A stretch of DNA of 64,000 nucleotides from NCBI GenBank assembly GCA_963800235.1, contig CAWDAD010000003.1:186001-250000 (forward strand), written 5' to 3'. The DNA is from CAVVNP01 sp963800235 (GTDB taxonomy: Bacteria > Actinomycetota > Acidimicrobiia > Acidimicrobiales > Iamiaceae). A program made the translations under genes and the position numbers. The notes below the pieces were generated by a model. That model searched no databases. It saw nothing but the letters and a program-made list of their open reading frames with translations, and was not told the DNA's origin. Below, in pieces: positions 45,977-54,365 of this stretch. Positions within the stretch are counted from its first letter, which is position 1, and every line of letters begins with the position of its first letter.

Positions 45977-48900
45977 CTACGCGGCCCCGACCGGCCGGGA
46001 ATCGGCGCCGGGCGGCACCAGCTGGCGCAGCAGGTCGACGATGGCCCCGGCCAGATCGGGCGTCTTCGGGATCGGCAGCTGCAGCTGGCCGATGTCCTCC
46101 TTGTAGACGGCGCCCTTGAACAGCCGGCCGAGGCGGATCTGCTGGCTGGTCTTCAGCTTCAGCGGCGACAGGCGCGCGGTGAAGGCCGGGCCGGCGAAGG
46201 CCGGGCCCTTGGTGACGTTCACCTCGCGCAGCCCCAGGCGCACGCACTCGGCCCGCAGCCGGGCCACCTCGAGCAGGCGACCGGCCTCCTCGGGCACCGG
46301 CCCGTAGCGGTCCTCCCACTCGGTCCGGACGTCGTCGACCTCGGCCTCGGAGGTCACCGACGCCAGCCGCCGGTAGGCCTCGAGCCGCAGCTCCTCCTTG
46401 GGCACGTAGGTCGGCGGCAGGTTGGCGTCGAGGGGGAGGTCGAGCTTGACCTCGGCCGGTTCGCGCACCGGCTCGCCCTTCAGCTCGGCCACCGCCTCGT
46501 TCACCATCTGGCAGTAGAGGTCGTAGCCGACGGCCGCGATGTGGCCGCTCTGGCCGGTGCCGAGCAGGGTGCCGGCGCCGCGGATCTCGAGGTCGCGCAT
46601 GGCGATGCGGAAGCCGCTGCCCAGCTCGGTCGACTCGCCGATGGTCTTCAGCCGCTCGTAGGCCTCCTCGGTGAGCACCTCGTCGCGGGGGTGGAACAGG
46701 TAGGCGTAGGCCCGCTGGCCGGCCCGGCCCACCCGGCCCCGGAGCTGGTGGAGCTGGCCCAGCCCGAGGCGGTCGGCGCGGTCGACCACCAGCGTGTTCA
46801 CGGTGGGCATGTCGATGCCCGACTCGATGATGGTGGTGCACACCAGCACGTCGAAGGCGCCCTCCCAGAAGTCGAGCACCACCCGTTCGAGGGTGCCCTC
46901 GTCCATCTGGCCGTGGGCGACGGTGACCCGGGCCTCGGGCACCAGGTCGCGGACCTTGGCGGCCACGTCCTCGATGTCGCGCACCCGGTTGTGCACGAAG
47001 AAGACCTGGCCCTCGCGCAGCAGCTCGCGTCGGATCGCCTCGGCGATGGCGCGGTCGTCCTCCTCGCCGACGTAGGTGAGGATGGGCTGGCGCTCGGCCG
47101 GCGGGGTGTGCAGCAGGGTGAGGTCGCGGATGCCGGTGAGGCTCATCTCCAGGGTGCGGGGGATGGGCGTGGCGGTCAGGGTGAGCACGTCGACGTTCGA
47201 CTTGAGCTGCTTGATCTGCTCCTTGTGGCTCACCCCGAAGCGCTGCTCCTCGTCGACCACCAGCAGGCCGAGGTCCTTGAACTGGATGTCGTCGGAGAGC
47301 AGCCGGTGGGTGCCGATCAGGCAGTCGACCTCACCCAGCCGCACCGCCTCGGCGACCCGGCGGGCCTGGGCGGCGGTGAGGAACCGGCTGAGCACCTCGA
47401 CCCGGACCGGGTAGCCGGCGAAGCGGTCGCCGAAGGTCTGGAAGTGCTGCTGGGCCAGCAGGGTCGTGGGCACCAGCACCGCCACCTGCTTGCCGTCCTG
47501 GACGGCCTTGAACGCCGCCCGGATGGCCACCTCGGTCTTGCCGAACCCGACGTCGCCGCAGACCAGGCGGTCCATGGGCACGTCCTGCTCCATGTCGGCC
47601 TTGACGTCGGAGATGGCCTTCAGCTGGTCGGGCGTCTCCTTGTAGGGGAAGGCCTCCTCCAGCTCGTGCTGCCAGACGCTGTCCTCGGGGAAGGCGTGGC
47701 CCGGGCTGTGCAGCCGCTTCTGGTACAGCACGACCAGCTCCTGGGCGATGACCTCGACCTCGGCCCGGACCCTGGCCTTGGACTTCTGCCAGTCGCCGCC
47801 GTTCAGCCGCGAGAGGGTGGGTGACTCGCCGCCGGTGTAGTGGCGCACCGCGTCGATCTGGTCGGACGGGACGTAGAGGCGGTCGGCGCCGCGGTACTCG
47901 AGCAGCAGGTAGTCGCGGTCGACCCCGCCGATGGTGCGCTTGACCATGCCGGCATATCGAGCAACGCCATGAAGGTGGTGCACCACGTGGTCACCGGGCT
48001 TCAGGTCGTCGAAGTAGCCGGCCGCCTGGCGCTTGCGCGGCCGGGCCTGGCGGTGGGCCCGGCGGCGGCCGGTGACGTCGGCCTCGCCGAGCACCGCCAG
48101 CTTGGCGGCGGGGAGGATGCAGCCCCGCTCGATGGGCTGGACCACGACGTCGAGCTCGAGGCCATGGCCCCGCAGCAGCTCGGCCAGGCGGCCCGCCGAC
48201 CCCTCGCCGTCGGCGCAGACCACCACCCGGTAGCCCTCGGCCAGCAGGCCGTGGAGCTGGCGCACCAGGGCGTCGCCGTCGCCGACCACCGGGTTCCAGC
48301 CCATGGCCTGGACCGTGGCGACCTCGGGCCCCTCGGGGGTCACGGTGACCGTCCACGCCGGGACCTCGGTGTGGGCCAGGATCCGATCGAAGGACAGGTG
48401 GAGCTGGGGGAGCTCCGACTCCTCGGGCACGTCCCAGGTCGTGCGGGCCAGGTGGGTGGCGAGGTCGGCCTCCTCGGCCAGGATGTCCGCCACCCGGTCC
48501 CGCATCCGCCGGGGCTCGACCAGCAGGACCAGCCCGTCCTCGGGGAGCAGGTCGACCACCACCCGCTCGCCGTCGACCAGCCACGGCAGCCACGACTCCA
48601 TGCCGTCGAAGCTCTGGCCCTCGGCCAGCCGCTCCCACTGCTCGCGGCCCCACGGCTCGCTGGCCACCAGCTTCTCGGCCCGGGCCCGCACTTCCGGGGT
48701 GGGCAGCAGCTCGCGACAGGGGAACAGCGCGACCTGCTCGACCGGCGTCGTCGAGCGCTGGTCGGCCACCGAGAACTCGGTGAGGCGGTCGACCTCGTCG
48801 CCCCAGAGGTCGATGCGCACCGGCACCTCGTCGGTGGCGCCGAACACGTCGACGATCGAGCCCCGGACCGCCACCTCGCCCCGGTGCTCGACCTGGGCCT

Positions 48901-49396
48901 CGCGCCGGTACCCGGCGTCGACCAGCCACTGCACGATGTCGTCGCGGTCGCGCTGCTCACCGGGCCGCACGACCAGCGGCTCGGCCTCCTCGGCGTGGGG
49001 TCCGAGCCGCTGGACGAGGGCGCGGGCCGGGGCCACCACCACCGCCGGCAGGTGGTCGCCGCCCGCCCGCAGCCGCCACAGCACCCGGACCCGGCGGCCC
49101 ATGGTCTCCACGCCGGGGCTCACCCGCTCGAACGGCAGCGTCTCCCACGCCGGGAACAGCTCGACCTCGTCACGACCCAGGTAGGCGGTCAGGTCCGCGG
49201 CCAACCGCTCGGCGTCGGCGGTGGTCGGCACGGCGACCACGACCGGCCTCCGCCGGGTGACCTGGCTCAGCGCCGCCACCACCAGGGCTCGGGCCGGCTC
49301 GGGCACCGCCAGCACCGCGCTCGACCGGCCGACCACCTGGGTCAGGGCCGGATCGGCGCGCACCAGCGCCGGGAGCTCGCTCACGCTCACGGTCAC
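45977..49396 (-). CDS. mfd: Transcription-repair coupling factor
   Basis: Releases RNA polymerase stalled at DNA damage and recruits the UvrA repair complex. The 1139-residue chain has the UvrB-like N-terminal part, the RNA-polymerase-interaction domain near residues 470-550 (GDHVVHHLHGVARY), and the RecG-like helicase with Walker A CGDVGFGKTEVA near 615, DEEQ box VVDEEQRFG, TATPIPRTL and QLRGRVGR. The C-terminal domain is complete. GTG 49396 has a TAGGTT box 6 nt upstream. Its stop is close to the lipoprotein start, so they may be co-transcribed. Confidence 0.97.
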   Translation of the reverse strand: MTVSVSELPALVRADPALTQVVGRSSAVLAVPEPARALVVAALSQVTRRRPVVVAVPTTADAERLAADLTAYLGRDEVELFPAWETLPFERVSPGVETMGRRVRVLWRLRAGGDHLPAVVVAPARALVQRLGPHAEEAEPLVVRPGEQRDRDDIVQWLVDAGYRREAQVEHRGEVAVRGSIVDVFGATDEVPVRIDLWGDEVDRLTEFSVADQRSTTPVEQVALFPCRELLPTPEVRARAEKLVASEPWGREQWERLAEGQSFDGMESWLPWLVDGERVVVDLLPEDGLVLLVEPRRMRDRVADILAEEADLATHLARTTWDVPEESELPQLHLSFDRILAHTEVPAWTVTVTPEGPEVATVQAMGWNPVVGDGDALVRQLHGLLAEGYRVVVCADGEGSAGRLAELLRGHGLELDVVVQPIERGCILPAAKLAVLGEADVTGRRRAHRQARPRKRQAAGYFDDLKPGDHVVHHLHGVARYAGMVKRTIGGVDRDYLLLEYRGADRLYVPSDQIDAVRHYTGGESPTLSRLNGGDWQKSKARVRAEVEVIAQELVVLYQKRLHSPGHAFPEDSVWQHELEEAFPYKETPDQLKAISDVKADMEQDVPMDRLVCGDVGFGKTEVAIRAAFKAVQDGKQVAVLVPTTLLAQQHFQTFGDRFAGYPVRVEVLSRFLTAAQARRVAEAVRLGEVDCLIGTHRLLSDDIQFKDLGLLVVDEEQRFGVSHKEQIKQLKSNVDVLTLTATPIPRTLEMSLTGIRDLTLLHTPPAERQPILTYVGEEDDRAIAEAIRRELLREGQVFFVHNRVRDIEDVAAKVRDLVPEARVTVAHGQMDEGTLERVVLDFWEGAFDVLVCTTIIESGIDMPTVNTLVVDRADRLGLGQLHQLRGRVGRAGQRAYAYLFHPRDEVLTEEAYERLKTIGESTELGSGFRIAMRDLEIRGAGTLLGTGQSGHIAAVGYDLYCQMVNEAVAELKGEPVREPAEVKLDLPLDANLPPTYVPKEELRLEAYRRLASVTSEAEVDDVRTEWEDRYGPVPEEAGRLLEVARLRAECVRLGLREVNVTKGPAFAGPAFTARLSPLKLKTSQQIRLGRLFKGAVYKEDIGQLQLPIPKTPDLAGAIVDLLRQLVPPGADSRPVGAA

Positions 49397-49402
49397 CGAG
49401 CC

Positions 49403-49408
49403 AACCTA
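49403..49408 (-). promoter_or_regulatory. Candidate -10 box of mfd
   Basis: TAGGTT on the minus strand, 6 nt before GTG 49396. It may drive the whole mfd to ppx string. Confidence 0.42.
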
Positions 49409-49530
49409 TCGGGGGTCGACGGGCGCTCCCGAGGCCGGGAACCCGACCGTCGGACCTTGCCATCCCGCCCGTGGGGCGCGACGGTCCCCTGCACGCTCAA
49501 CTTCCCCCCGACCACGCCGAAGGAGGGCGC

Positions 49531-50646
49531 ATGGAGCGGTTGGAACGATCGTGGGCCATGGCGAAGGCGTCGGCCCGGGTGCTGCGCAGCGACAAGGAGC
49601 TGGTGCTGCTGCCCATCTTCTCGATGGTGGCCAGCCTGGTGGCGGTGGCCTCCTTCGCCCTGCCCATCTGGGCGTCCCGGACCGAGACGGTCAACGGCTA
49701 CCACCAGACCTCGACCTCGCTCGGCCCGGTCGGCTACGTGCTGCTCTTCGTGATGTACGTCGTGCTGGCCTACGTCACCATCTTCTTCAACACCGCCCTG
49801 ATCAGCGCCGCCGACGAGCGGATGCGCGGCGGCGACCCGACCCTCGGCTCGGCGCTGCGGGCGGCGGTCTCCCGGGCCGGCGCCATCCTGCCCTGGGCCA
49901 TCGTCAGCGCCACGGTGTCGATGATCATCCGCTCGCTCGAGAACCGGGCCGGTCTGCTCGGCCGCCTGGTGATCGGCTTCGTGGGGATGGCCTGGTCGGT
50001 GGTGACCTTCCTGGTGCTGCCCATCATCGTGTTCGAGGACCTGTCGGTCGGGAAGGCGATCAGCCGCTCGACGACCCTGTTCAAGAAGACCTGGGGCGAG
50101 AACATCATCGGCACCAGCGGCATCGGCCTGGTCACCTTCGTCGGCATGATCGTGGGCCTGCCGGTGCTGCTCGTCTGCCTCGCCACCAGGTTCGCCCCGA
50201 CCGTCGTGTTCGGCATCGTGCTGTACGCCCTCTGGGTGCTGCTGCTCGTGGCCATCACCAGCGCCCTGACCGGGGTCTACTCGGTGGCGCTGTACCGCTA
50301 CGCCGCCGACGGCGTCGCCCCGGGCGGGTTCAGCGACGACGACATGGCTCGGGCCTTCCGCCGGAAGGGCGGCGGCGGGTTCGCCGGCGGCCGCCGCCCG
50401 GCCGGTCGCAGCGAGCCGTTCACGGGCCAGCAGTGGGGCGCCGGCCAGCAGTGGGGTGCCGGTCAGGGCGGGTTCCAGCAGCCCCCGGCGCCGACCCCCG
50501 GCACCGGTGCCGGACCGGTCGGACCCGACGGCGGCCCGACCTGGGGTGCCCCGCCTCCGGCCCCGCCGACCCCGCCCGCCCCCGGCTGGGGCGCTCCCCC
50601 CGGACCGGACCAGTCGGGCTGGGGCGCACCCTCCGGCGAGCGCTGA
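49531..50646 (+). CDS. Polytopic membrane protein (DUF6159-like)
   Basis: A 371-residue protein with about six membrane helices (residues 25-290) and a Gly/Pro/Trp-rich cytoplasmic tail of some 80 residues with GQQWGAGQQWGAG repeats. The RSTTLFKKTWGENIIG loop is characteristic of the family, whose function is unknown. AAGGAGGG before ATG 49531 is a strong ribosome binding site. Divergent from mfd. Confidence 0.82.
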   Translation: MERLERSWAMAKASARVLRSDKELVLLPIFSMVASLVAVASFALPIWASRTETVNGYHQTSTSLGPVGYVLLFVMYVVLAYVTIFFNTALISAADERMRGGDPTLGSALRAAVSRAGAILPWAIVSATVSMIIRSLENRAGLLGRLVIGFVGMAWSVVTFLVLPIIVFEDLSVGKAISRSTTLFKKTWGENIIGTSGIGLVTFVGMIVGLPVLLVCLATRFAPTVVFGIVLYALWVLLLVAITSALTGVYSVALYRYAADGVAPGGFSDDDMARAFRRKGGGGFAGGRRPAGRSEPFTGQQWGAGQQWGAGQGGFQQPPAPTPGTGAGPVGPDGGPTWGAPPPAPPTPPAPGWGAPPGPDQSGWGAPSGER

Positions 50647-50689
50647 TCCGGCTGGCGCCGATCCGGCCTGCGGCCGGCCGGTCACGTGG

Positions 50690-51274
50690 TCAGGCGCCGG
50701 TGTCGGTGCGGTTGAAGCGGGTCATGGCCGGCTCGGTCCCCTCGGCCAGGATCAGCTCGACGGCGTCGGCCGCCTCCTCCACCACCACCGCCAGCTCGGC
50801 CGCCTCGGCCCTGCCCGGTCGCTTCAGCACGTGGTCGGCTCCGCTGGCCCGTCCCGGCGGCTTGCCGACGCCGATGCGCACCCGCACGAAGTCGTCGTCG
50901 TGGACGTGGGCCTTGATCGACCGCAGCCCGTTGTTGCCGGCCAGGCCGCCGCCGACCTTCACCTTCATCCGGCCGACCGGGAGGTCGAGCTCGTCGTGGA
51001 CGACGACCAGCCGGTGCAGATCCTCGATGTCGTAGCGGCGGAGCAGGGCGGCCACCGCCAGACCCGAGTCGTTGTAGTAGGTGACCGGCACGGCGAGGGC
51101 GAGGCGGGCGCCGCCGACCCGGACCTCGTCGGTGGCCGCCCGCTGCTTGCCGGTGCGCAGGCGACCTCCGTGGCGCCCGGCCAGCAGCTCGACCACCGCC
51201 GCCCCGCAGTTGTGGCGCGTCCCGGCGTACTCGGCGCCCGGGTTCCCGAGCCCGACCGCCAGCAGGTCAGCCAC
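50690..51274 (-). CDS. pth: Peptidyl-tRNA hydrolase
   Basis: Releases tRNA from peptidyl-tRNA that has dropped off ribosomes. The family active site is visible: Asn11 in GLGNPG, His21 in AGTRHN, Asp in VVVHDELDLP and Asn in AGNNGLRS (usually GHNGL). VPVTYYNDSG replaces the usual YMNxSG but keeps the key Asn. Length 194 is normal. It is the last gene of the glmU-prs-rplY-pth string. Confidence 0.95.
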   Translation of the reverse strand: MADLLAVGLGNPGAEYAGTRHNCGAAVVELLAGRHGGRLRTGKQRAATDEVRVGGARLALAVPVTYYNDSGLAVAALLRRYDIEDLHRLVVVHDELDLPVGRMKVKVGGGLAGNNGLRSIKAHVHDDDFVRVRIGVGKPPGRASGADHVLKRPGRAEAAELAVVVEEAADAVELILAEGTEPAMTRFNRTDTGA

Positions 51275-51393
51275 GGCCGGGCCGGGGGACGGAGGACGCG
51301 GTCACGGTCGGCGCCGAGGGCACGGCCGGAGGTCGGGTCGGGGCCGGGACGGTCGGTGGCCCGGGGCCGGGTGCGAGCCGGGACGCGGCGGGA

Positions 51394-52092
51394 TCAGCGG
51401 TCCTCGCCGGCGTCGCCGCCCTCGGAGCCCTCGCCGGCGCCGCCCTCGCCGCCCTCGCCCTCGCCGGCGGCGTCGAGCTCGGCCGCCTCGGCCTCGGCGG
51501 CCGCCAGCGCCTCCTCCGCCTCGGACTCGATGGTCGAGCGGGTGATGGTGGCGATGGCGACGGCCTCCTCGGGGTCGACCTCGGTGCTGACGCCGCTCGG
51601 CAGCGCGAGGTCGGCGACGCGCAGGTTGTCGCCCAGGGCCATGCCGGAGATGTCGACGGTGATCTCGTTCGGGATGTCCGACGGCTTGGCCTGCACCGCG
51701 AGGGCGAACAGGACGTGGTCGACCATGCCGTTCTCGCGGTGGACCTCCTCGGGCTCACCCTCGAGCACGATCGGGACCTCGACGGTGAGCATCTCGTCGG
51801 CGCGGATGCGCAGGAAGTCGACGTGGGTCACGGTGCCCCGGGTCGGGTGGCGCTGCAGCTCCTTGACGATCGAGAGCTGGTCGGAGCCGTCGACCTGCAG
51901 GGTGATCAGGGCGTTCAGCCCGGCGTCGGTCGTGAGGGCGGCCCGCAGGTCGTGCCACTCCACCGCCACCGGGACCGGGTCGGCGCCGAGGCCGTACACC
52001 ACGGCGGGCACCTTGCCGTCGCTCAGCAGGCGCCGGGACGCTCTCGAGCCGGTGGGGCGGCCGGTCGCCGCCGGGAGGGTGATCTCAGCCAT
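51394..52092 (-). CDS. rplY: 50S ribosomal protein bL25, CTC form
   Basis: Binds 5S rRNA in the large subunit. The N-terminal L25 domain (GSRASRRLLSDGKVPAVVYG, HPTRGTVTHVDF) is followed by the CTC beta domain and an acidic Glu/Gly-rich tail, giving 232 residues. AGGAGA lies upstream of ATG 52092 as a ribosome binding site. The gene normally follows prs directly; here a DUF559 unit lies between. Confidence 0.95.
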   Translation of the reverse strand: MAEITLPAATGRPTGSRASRRLLSDGKVPAVVYGLGADPVPVAVEWHDLRAALTTDAGLNALITLQVDGSDQLSIVKELQRHPTRGTVTHVDFLRIRADEMLTVEVPIVLEGEPEEVHRENGMVDHVLFALAVQAKPSDIPNEITVDISGMALGDNLRVADLALPSGVSTEVDPEEAVAIATITRSTIESEAEEALAAAEAEAAELDAAGEGEGGEGGAGEGSEGGDAGEDR

Positions 52093-52200
52093 CGGGGTCT
52101 CCTACTTCTGAGCTCGCGTCGGAACGCAGTCGGTTGTCGAAACGGCCGTCCAGCCTACGAGCTCCCCCTCCCCCGCCCCGAATCGCCCCTCCCCCCATCG

Positions 52201-53174
52201 TCAACGATCTCGGGACAAGGAGCGCGTGGACACGCGCCCCTTGTCCCGAGATGCCGGGGTGGGAGGGGGCGGGCCCAGGCGGCGGGCGATCTGTGCGGCG
52301 ACGCGCTGGGGGCGGCGGATGACGTCGTTCCAGGTGAACCTCAGGACCGTCCAGCCGAGGGCCACCAGGCGGTTCTGACGGTCGAGATCCCGCTGGAGCG
52401 CGCCCGCCGTGCTGTGGCTGTGGAGCCCGTCGACCTCGACCACGAGCATCGCTTCCGGCCAGGCGGCGTCGACCCGGGCGACGAAGGCCGACCCGTCACG
52501 GACCACCAGCTGGTGGACCGGACGAGGCAGACCGACCCGATCGACCAGTCGGGCCAGAGCGATCTCGAGGGCGCTGTCGGGCGGGGCGTCGCCGAGCAGC
52601 CAGTCCTCGAGGCAGGCGCGGAGCGTGGCGATCCCGGTCCGACCTTGGCGACCGTACGCATCGACGAAGGCGATCAGCCGGGCGATGGTCGTCCGGCGGT
52701 CGATGACCGCCCGCTCCACCGCCTCGTCGACCGCTCGTCGCGAGGTGACCGCCCCCAGGTCGGCCAACGTGCGATCGATCGTCGTGGATGGCACGCCGTC
52801 GACGACGCGCACGTGGGCGTCGGCCAGCCAGGTGGTGCGGTGGACGACGACGCCCCCCAGGCGCGGACGGCGGCCGTGCGGTGCGAGCACCTCCACGACC
52901 CCACCCCACCTCGTCGACAGCCCCAGGTGGTTCGCCGCCGATCGGTGCGACAGCGCCGCATCGGGCCCGGCGGCCTTCACCGCGGCGACCAACTGCCGCC
53001 GATGATCGAGCTCGAGCGCCGCCGGGACGTAGACGCCGGGGTGGATCTGAGGCGACCGACTCGTAGCTCGTGATCGACGGCGTCGAGCGGGAGCCCGAGT
53101 CGACGGAGCTCCTCCCGCTCGGCCACACCGCCGAGTCGCCCGACCGCTTCGTGGACGTGAACGCTGCGGAGCAC
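52201..53174 (-). pseudogene. AbiEi-type/DUF559 protein, copy 2, frameshifted
   Basis: Paralogue of the protein at 14858-15784. From GTG 53174 one frame gives the N-terminal winged-helix domain (VHVHEAVGRLGGVAEREELRRL as two halves: the VHVHEAVGRLGG and VAEREELRRL segments) to DHELRVGRL. The family then continues in another frame as QIHPGVYVPAALE, through LVVEVDGLHSH and WTVLRFTWNDV to a stop at 52201. The switch near 53047-53051 needs one missing base. The 974-bp length is not a multiple of three. The final codons lie inside palindrome B1. It interrupts prs-rplY. Confidence 0.75.
52207..52252 (+). repeat. Family B palindrome, copy B1 (46 bp), at the 3' end of the second DUF559 gene
   Basis: Nearly perfect hairpin: 14-bp arms ATCTCGGGACAAGG and CCTTGTCCCGAGAT around an inner perfect GCGCGTG / CACGCGC stem with a GA loop. 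The only mismatch is A/C at 52221/52238. It overlaps the last codons of the DUF559 reading frame. Confidence 0.93.
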
Positions 53175-53218
53175 TGCGTCGCTCCTCCCTTCCGGGCCTC
53201 GCCGGCCCGGACACCGGC

Positions 53219-53264
53219 TTCTCGGGACGAGGAGCGCGTGGACACGCGGCCAGAGTCCCGAGAA
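53219..53264 (+). repeat. Family B palindrome, copy B2 (46 bp), upstream of the second DUF559 gene
   Basis: Same length and core as B1: TTCTCGGGAC and GTCCCGAGAA as outer arms, and GAGGAGCGCGTGGACACGCG shared in the middle. The region between arms is less well paired than in B1. It lies between the DUF559 start and the end of prs. Confidence 0.9.
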
Positions 53265-53315
53265 ACGCTCTGGTTGGAGGGGAAGGTGCCGGGGAAGGGG
53301 CGGGCGGCGGCGGGG

Positions 53316-54314
53316 CTACTTCTGGTTCTCGCCGTCGAACTGCTCGCTCACCGAGTGGTCGTCGAACACGGCCTTGATGGCGGTGGCGAAGATGCCGGCC
53401 ACCGACAGCACCACGATCTTGTCGATCTGCTTCTCCGGCGGGAGGGGCAGGGTGTCGGTGAGCACCATCTTGCTGATCTTGGAGTTCTTGATGCGGTCGA
53501 TGGCCGGGTCCGAGAGCACGCCGTGGGTCGCCATGGCCCACACGTCGGTGGCACCCTGCTCGACCAGCAGGTCGGCGGCGGCGACGATCGTGCCGGCGGT
53601 GTCGATCATGTCGTCGAGCAGCACGCAGCAGCGGCCCTCCACGTCACCGATGACGTTGGCCGCGACCACGGTGTTGGCGACGCCCCGGGGCCGGAACTTG
53701 TTCACGAAGGCCAGGTCGGCACCGAGCGCCGAGGAGAAGCGCTTGGCCGCCTTCACCCCGCCGGCGTCGGGCGCCACGATGACCAGGTCGTCCTCCCCGT
53801 TCTGGCGCAGGTAGTCGAGCAGGATCGGCATGGCCACCAGGTGGTCGACGGGCATGTCGAAGAAGCCCTGGATCTGGCCGGTGTGCAGGTCGATCGACAC
53901 GACCCGGTCGGCGCCGGCGGCGGTGAGCAGGTCGGCGACCAGCTTGGCCGTGATGGGTTCGCGGCCCTCGGCCTTGCGGTCCTGGCGGGCGTAGCCGTAG
54001 CAGGGGCAGACGGCGGTGATGCGCTCGGCCGACGCCCGCTTGGCGGCGTCGATCATGATGAGCTGCTCCATGAGGGCGTCGTTGACGTTGATGCCCCCGT
54101 GGGTCTGGATGATGAAGACGTCGGCCCCGCGGATCGACTCGGCGAAGCGGCAGTGCATCTCGCCGTTGGCGAACTGGCGGAGGTTCGGCTCGCCGAGCGG
54201 GACGTGCAGCTCGGCGGCGATCTTCTCGGCCAGCTCGGGATGGGCCGTACCCGAGTACAGGTAGAGCTTCTTGGTGCTGGTCGTCTCGATCGGCGAACCG
54301 GCGGCGGTGTCCAA
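53316..54314 (-). CDS. prs: Ribose-phosphate pyrophosphokinase (PRPP synthetase)
   Basis: Makes PRPP from ribose 5-phosphate and ATP for nucleotide, histidine and tryptophan synthesis. The full 332-residue sequence shows ANGEMHCRFAES, CPCYGYARQDRK, the SIDLHTGQIQGFFD region and the PRPP-binding VLLDDMIDTAGT. A TTG start at 54314 gives a plausible N-terminus; no better start is seen. It lies downstream of glmU, 51 bp apart. Confidence 0.97.
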   Translation of the reverse strand: MDTAAGSPIETTSTKKLYLYSGTAHPELAEKIAAELHVPLGEPNLRQFANGEMHCRFAESIRGADVFIIQTHGGINVNDALMEQLIMIDAAKRASAERITAVCPCYGYARQDRKAEGREPITAKLVADLLTAAGADRVVSIDLHTGQIQGFFDMPVDHLVAMPILLDYLRQNGEDDLVIVAPDAGGVKAAKRFSSALGADLAFVNKFRPRGVANTVVAANVIGDVEGRCCVLLDDMIDTAGTIVAAADLLVEQGATDVWAMATHGVLSDPAIDRIKNSKISKMVLTDTLPLPPEKQIDKIVVLSVAGIFATAIKAVFDDHSVSEQFDGENQK

Positions 54315-54365
54315 GGGCGGGCTCCCAGACTCGGGCGGGCTGCGGCGACCCGCGCTCGGGAGCCC

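Noticed and set aside
45974..49753. Two long plus-strand frames opposite mfd
   Set aside because: They mirror mfd codons, have low-complexity composition and no start signal of their own.
52207..52252. Rho-independent terminator for the DUF559 gene
   Set aside because: The hairpin comes before the stop codon and has no T-tract, and an equivalent copy is present upstream of the gene, so termination alone does not explain it.
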